49,044 bases of DNA from Vitrella brassicaformis. Its lineage: Eukaryota > Sar > Vitrellaceae. Positions 45,931-49,044 of the stretch are shown here, piece by piece. Position 1 is the stretch's first letter. Each line of letters begins with the position of its first letter. Location of the stretch: positions 1 through 49,044 of the forward strand of contig CDMY01000007.1 in assembly GCA_001179505.1 (NCBI GenBank), given 5' to 3'. Made by a program: the position numbers and the translations under genes. The notes under the pieces are model-generated. The model was not told the DNA's origin, did not search any database, and was given only the letters and a program-made list of their open reading frames with translations.

Positions 45931-48900
45931 TCAATCCTTCCACACAGCTTGGTCGCCTCCATCCACCGCCGCCCTCGTGTCGTCAATCGCCGCACCCGAT
46001 GCCGAAGTCAGCACCTGGTGGGGGACGCTCGACAGGTTCATTACCACTGCACCATCACACACACCAGAATGCAAAGGCGTCCTCGCACATCCAAGTCTGA
46101 CAAGAACTGACCCCTTGGTGTTGTGTTCGTCATGGCTCCGCCGCTCGAGGCCGACGATGTTGAGACTGAAGCTCCCGCCTGCACACACACACGGACATTG
46201 GAATGTGCGTACCTATGTGGTGATGTGCTGTGCTGTGCTGTGATGCGATGCGATCTGATGTTCATCCGACTGACCACGGCGGCCTGCACCTGGGACTTGG
46301 CATAGGCCGGCACAGCCTGCATCAGGTCCGACTGCACGACAGAGACGCATATGTGACGAATATGTGTGGCTGTCTGTCCGTGTCTGTGTGCGGAGCCGTA
46401 CCAGTGCCGGGAGCCCCGCCTGAGGCGGGGGCTGCAGAGGGCGATAAGGCATCGACACTCCCGCAGCGGCAGCGGGTGCAGAGCTCTTGGCCTGACGCAG
46501 GGAAATGGACAGTGGCGTGATGTGGTGCAAGTGGGAAGCGATGTGGGTGACAAAGGGGGTCTGTACGCGTGGACGCAGGAGTATCTTGGGTACAGCTTCG
46601 GCCATCGGAGAGTTCTGGAACGCGCCAACAAGCCCCTGAGTGCCATGACAGTAGGAGAGAGGGAGACACACATGCAGATTCGGTCATGTGCACACACACA
46701 CTCAGAAACGTACCTGCATGTGTACGAGTGGAGGGGTTGGGGGTCGCGAGGGAGCCCCCGGCATGTGCATCGGCACAGCTGCAGCCGCCGCCGCCGCCTC
46801 CGACTGACACAGTCATAGGAACGGAGAATGCGTGTGCTGTGCTGTGGTGGGCTGAGGGTGGGATTCATCTATGTCTGGATGCCCATGCGCACCATAGACA
46901 GGGAGCTCCCGTACGAACTTGACTGACACACAGGGAGAGAAAGAGTGCATACGTCAGGTGGGGTGGGTGGGTGGGTGGAGCTCACTCACCATTGGACTCG
47001 TCGGCGCGAAACCAAAGCTCTGACACGGTTCAGAGAAAGAGAGGGACCGCCTCAGTGTATTGGGGGAATGTACCTGAGTTGTGTGTGCTGGCGAGTGCGA
47101 TATTGACGAGGGCGGGCGAGACGGGGCGCCCGCCGACGCCGACAGGGCCTTGGCGCCACCTCCAACCATACCATTCTGACACAAAACACGCAAGCAAACA
47201 GAGAGAGAGAGGGGGGGGAGAGATGAGCACGCCTTGTTCTCCACACAGATGTGCATAGAGTGCGTGGCGTTATACATTCATGATGCTACTGTCGCCAACA
47301 CGGATCTCAACCTCAGGCATGCCCTGACAAGAGAAGAGAGATGTGTACGGTGGATACACCATCAAACCGTGCTGGGGGATGCTTACTGCTCCCGCGGCCC
47401 CCCAGTCCCCGCCGCCCCACTGGCCGCCAAGATCTCCCATATCACCCCATCCCGGATACTCGTCATCCCCGCCTCCCTGCTCCTCCTCTTGCTGCTCCTG
47501 TGGCGTCTCAGGCAACACACCAGGCGGCATTAGAGGCATCATCATATCACCACCACCACCACCGGCAGCCGCCGCCGCCTGTGTACACACATACACAAAC
47601 AGCATCCGTCCTTTTCGTCCGTCTTTCACCCGCTCACCGTCGACATTTGATTGTTGTTGAAGCCGTGCGGCATGACGACCTGGCTCGATTGCTGCCGCTC
47701 CTGCACCGCCTGCGGCTGTACACACATCAACACGTGCCTGATGTGCCGTGTGCTCTCTTTGTTCGTTTCTCACGTGCTGAGTGGGGGTGTAGGGGGGGTT
47801 GTGTGTGTGGGGGTTCGTGTAGCCTTGCGATTGGGACTGCCCAGCAAAACTGACCATGTGCTGGACAGCAACAGAGAGCAAACGACACCAACGCATGAAT
47901 GCAGCCAGCCGTTATCCACATCCCTTGTCGATCTGCTGACCTGTGCCCCAGCCCCTGCAGGAGGGTGTGCTGCAAATGAGCTGGACGGGCCACCACCAAA
48001 CTGAGACACACGCATGAATTTTCCAATGTTCCCCCCACGCCCACCCATCTTTGCCCACCATGGGAGACGATGCGTTTATGAAGGGTTCCTGCTCATAGCT
48101 GGAGGGGATTGATGGGAATGTCGGCGAATCGAACGCCTTCACACAACAGCACATATCAGCAGCGTCACACGCACACACACATGGATGTGTCCGTCTGTAG
48201 CCCCACCGGTGCAGGCGGGCGTGGCGGGGGGGGGCTGCATGGCACCGAACGGGTTCAGCGCCAACGAGTTCTACAGCAGGGCAGGAGCAAACAAAAGGAC
48301 GGTTTGATTTGGACGGTTTCCCTTGCTGTTTCGCTGACCTGCGCAGTGGGTATCGAGTTGTTTGAACCGTTCATCGATCTGCTGAAACCATAGGTCTGCA
48401 GACAAACAACACACACACAGAGGGGAAGATACACGCAACACCCACGTGGCTGCGCGTATTCCCTCCCCGCCCACTGCCCTTGTTGCTTCGCTGACCGGTT
48501 CACTTCGTGGAGGGTGTCGCGGCTGAGACAAGCTGCCATTGGAGCCAACCATAGCCTGCAGACAAACAACACAGAAGGAGACACGCAACACATACATACA
48601 GGCATACGTGCGCCTTCCCTGCTGCTTCGCAGACGTGTGGGTTGGTTGGTCACCTGGTGAAAAGCCTAAGACGACACCACACACGACAAAGATGCAGCCG
48701 AGGTCCCCTGCATTCCTTGTTCCTCCCTCACCTGTGTCTGCATCTCATTCTGTGCCTGGTGACTGCCGCCCTGCATGATCTGATTCTGAGCCGGCCACAA
48801 GACACACGGAGGGAATATTGACGCATGCCATCTGTAGGGTCTGAGGGTCATACTGTGGCTGCAAAGAGCTCATTCTGATGGCGCCGTAACATGTCCGCAA

Positions 48901-49044
48901 ACTCATGCTCATGGCGCCTCCGAGTCGTCATGATCTGGATCTGCTGAAACCTCCACTGATCCGTGGAACTGGCCATTGGATACGCCTGATGCAGAACCAC
49001 CAACATTGCAATGCTCCCATCATCCATCGCCCCCCCCCCCCCCC
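45931..49044 (-). CDS. Q/P/A-rich protein with NPF motif, 5' end outside window
   Basis: About seventeen small exons can be chained with GT-AG junctions in one frame, from FQQIQIMTTRRRHEHEFADM near the right edge to the end QAVWKD and a TGA. The sequence is low complexity: repeats of Met/Gln/Ser/Pro/Ala, LNPFGAMQPPP (an NPF motif, the ligand of EH domains), SYEQEPFINASSPM, GGGGGDMMMPLMPPG and WGDMGDLGGQWGGG. The tail GAAIDDTRAAVDGGD looks more ordered. NPF and QEPF-type motifs in a disordered tail recall endocytic adaptors of the epsin/AP180 type, but the folded N-terminal domain that would prove this is missing. Its first visible exons are duplicated inversely at the left end. The exon at 46480-46620 may contain an additional short intron. 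Confidence 0.62.
48274..48982 (-). repeat. Right arm of the long inverted repeat (partner 110-823)
   Basis: Reverse complement of 110-823. It covers the first four visible exons and their introns of the NPF gene. The arm ends three bases upstream of the NPF exon. Confidence 0.9.
49030..49044 (+). repeat. C-homopolymer at the window end
   Basis: Fifteen consecutive C residues finish the window. They may be a real homopolymer that stopped assembly or the edge of a sequence gap. Confidence 0.9.

Overview
This is nuclear DNA from a photosynthetic alveolate. The genes are dense and intron-rich, GC-rich, with small exons and canonical GT-AG introns whose 3' ends are TG-rich. The gene set combines a flagellar central-pair protein (SPEF2/CPC1), a plastid import protein (Tic20) carrying a secretory-type signal followed by an FVAP transit start (the mark of a complex red-lineage plastid), a TLDc-domain protein, an OSCA/TMEM63 channel, VPS15 and UreG. 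My best guess is a chromerid, most likely Vitrella brassicaformis. The species is an inference from gene content and base composition and has not been searched.

Layout, left to right. 1-823 is a partial, inverted copy of the gene that runs off the right end. 1364-4555(-) is the ribosome-biogenesis factor TSR1 (10 exons, reading frame fully resolved). 4556-6229 has no convincing gene, but its TSR1-proximal part holds a telo-box, a site II element and a recurring TGCGAGCT motif. 6230-7283(-) Tic20 and 7387-8637(+) a BSD-domain protein form a head-to-head pair. 9090-13049(-) is a non-canonical poly(A)/terminal uridylyl polymerase with a large C-terminal extension, head-to-head with 13452-18849(+) OSCA/TMEM63. 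19050-26487(-) SPEF2 is head-to-head with 26584-28898(+), a coiled-coil protein of unknown function. 29002-31386(+) is an acidic DUF4211/CCDC82-like protein. 31694-33217(-) is a coiled-coil/TLDc protein that appears frameshifted, head-to-head with 33386-36632(+), a long coiled-coil protein. 37287-38758(-) UreG is head-to-head with 38827-44635(+) VPS15. 45931-49044(-) is the 3' part of a Q/P-rich, NPF-containing protein; its 5' end is cut by the window end, which finishes in a C-run.

The genes do not form one pathway; they are ordinary eukaryotic housekeeping and flagellar/plastid genes. The unusual content lies in organisation. There are five divergent gene pairs with very short shared promoters. 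A TGCGAGCT promoter motif recurs upstream of at least five of the genes. A plant-like telo-box/site II combination lies upstream of TSR1. A GC-AG intron splits the UreG P-loop. The TLDc domain carries two compensating frameshifts. The near-palindromic window ends are more alike in introns than in their outermost exon. Exon boundaries given for TSR1, Tic20, the BSD protein, the nucleotidyltransferase, UreG and VPS15 were checked by hand for splice sites and for a total length divisible by three; boundaries in other genes are approximate.
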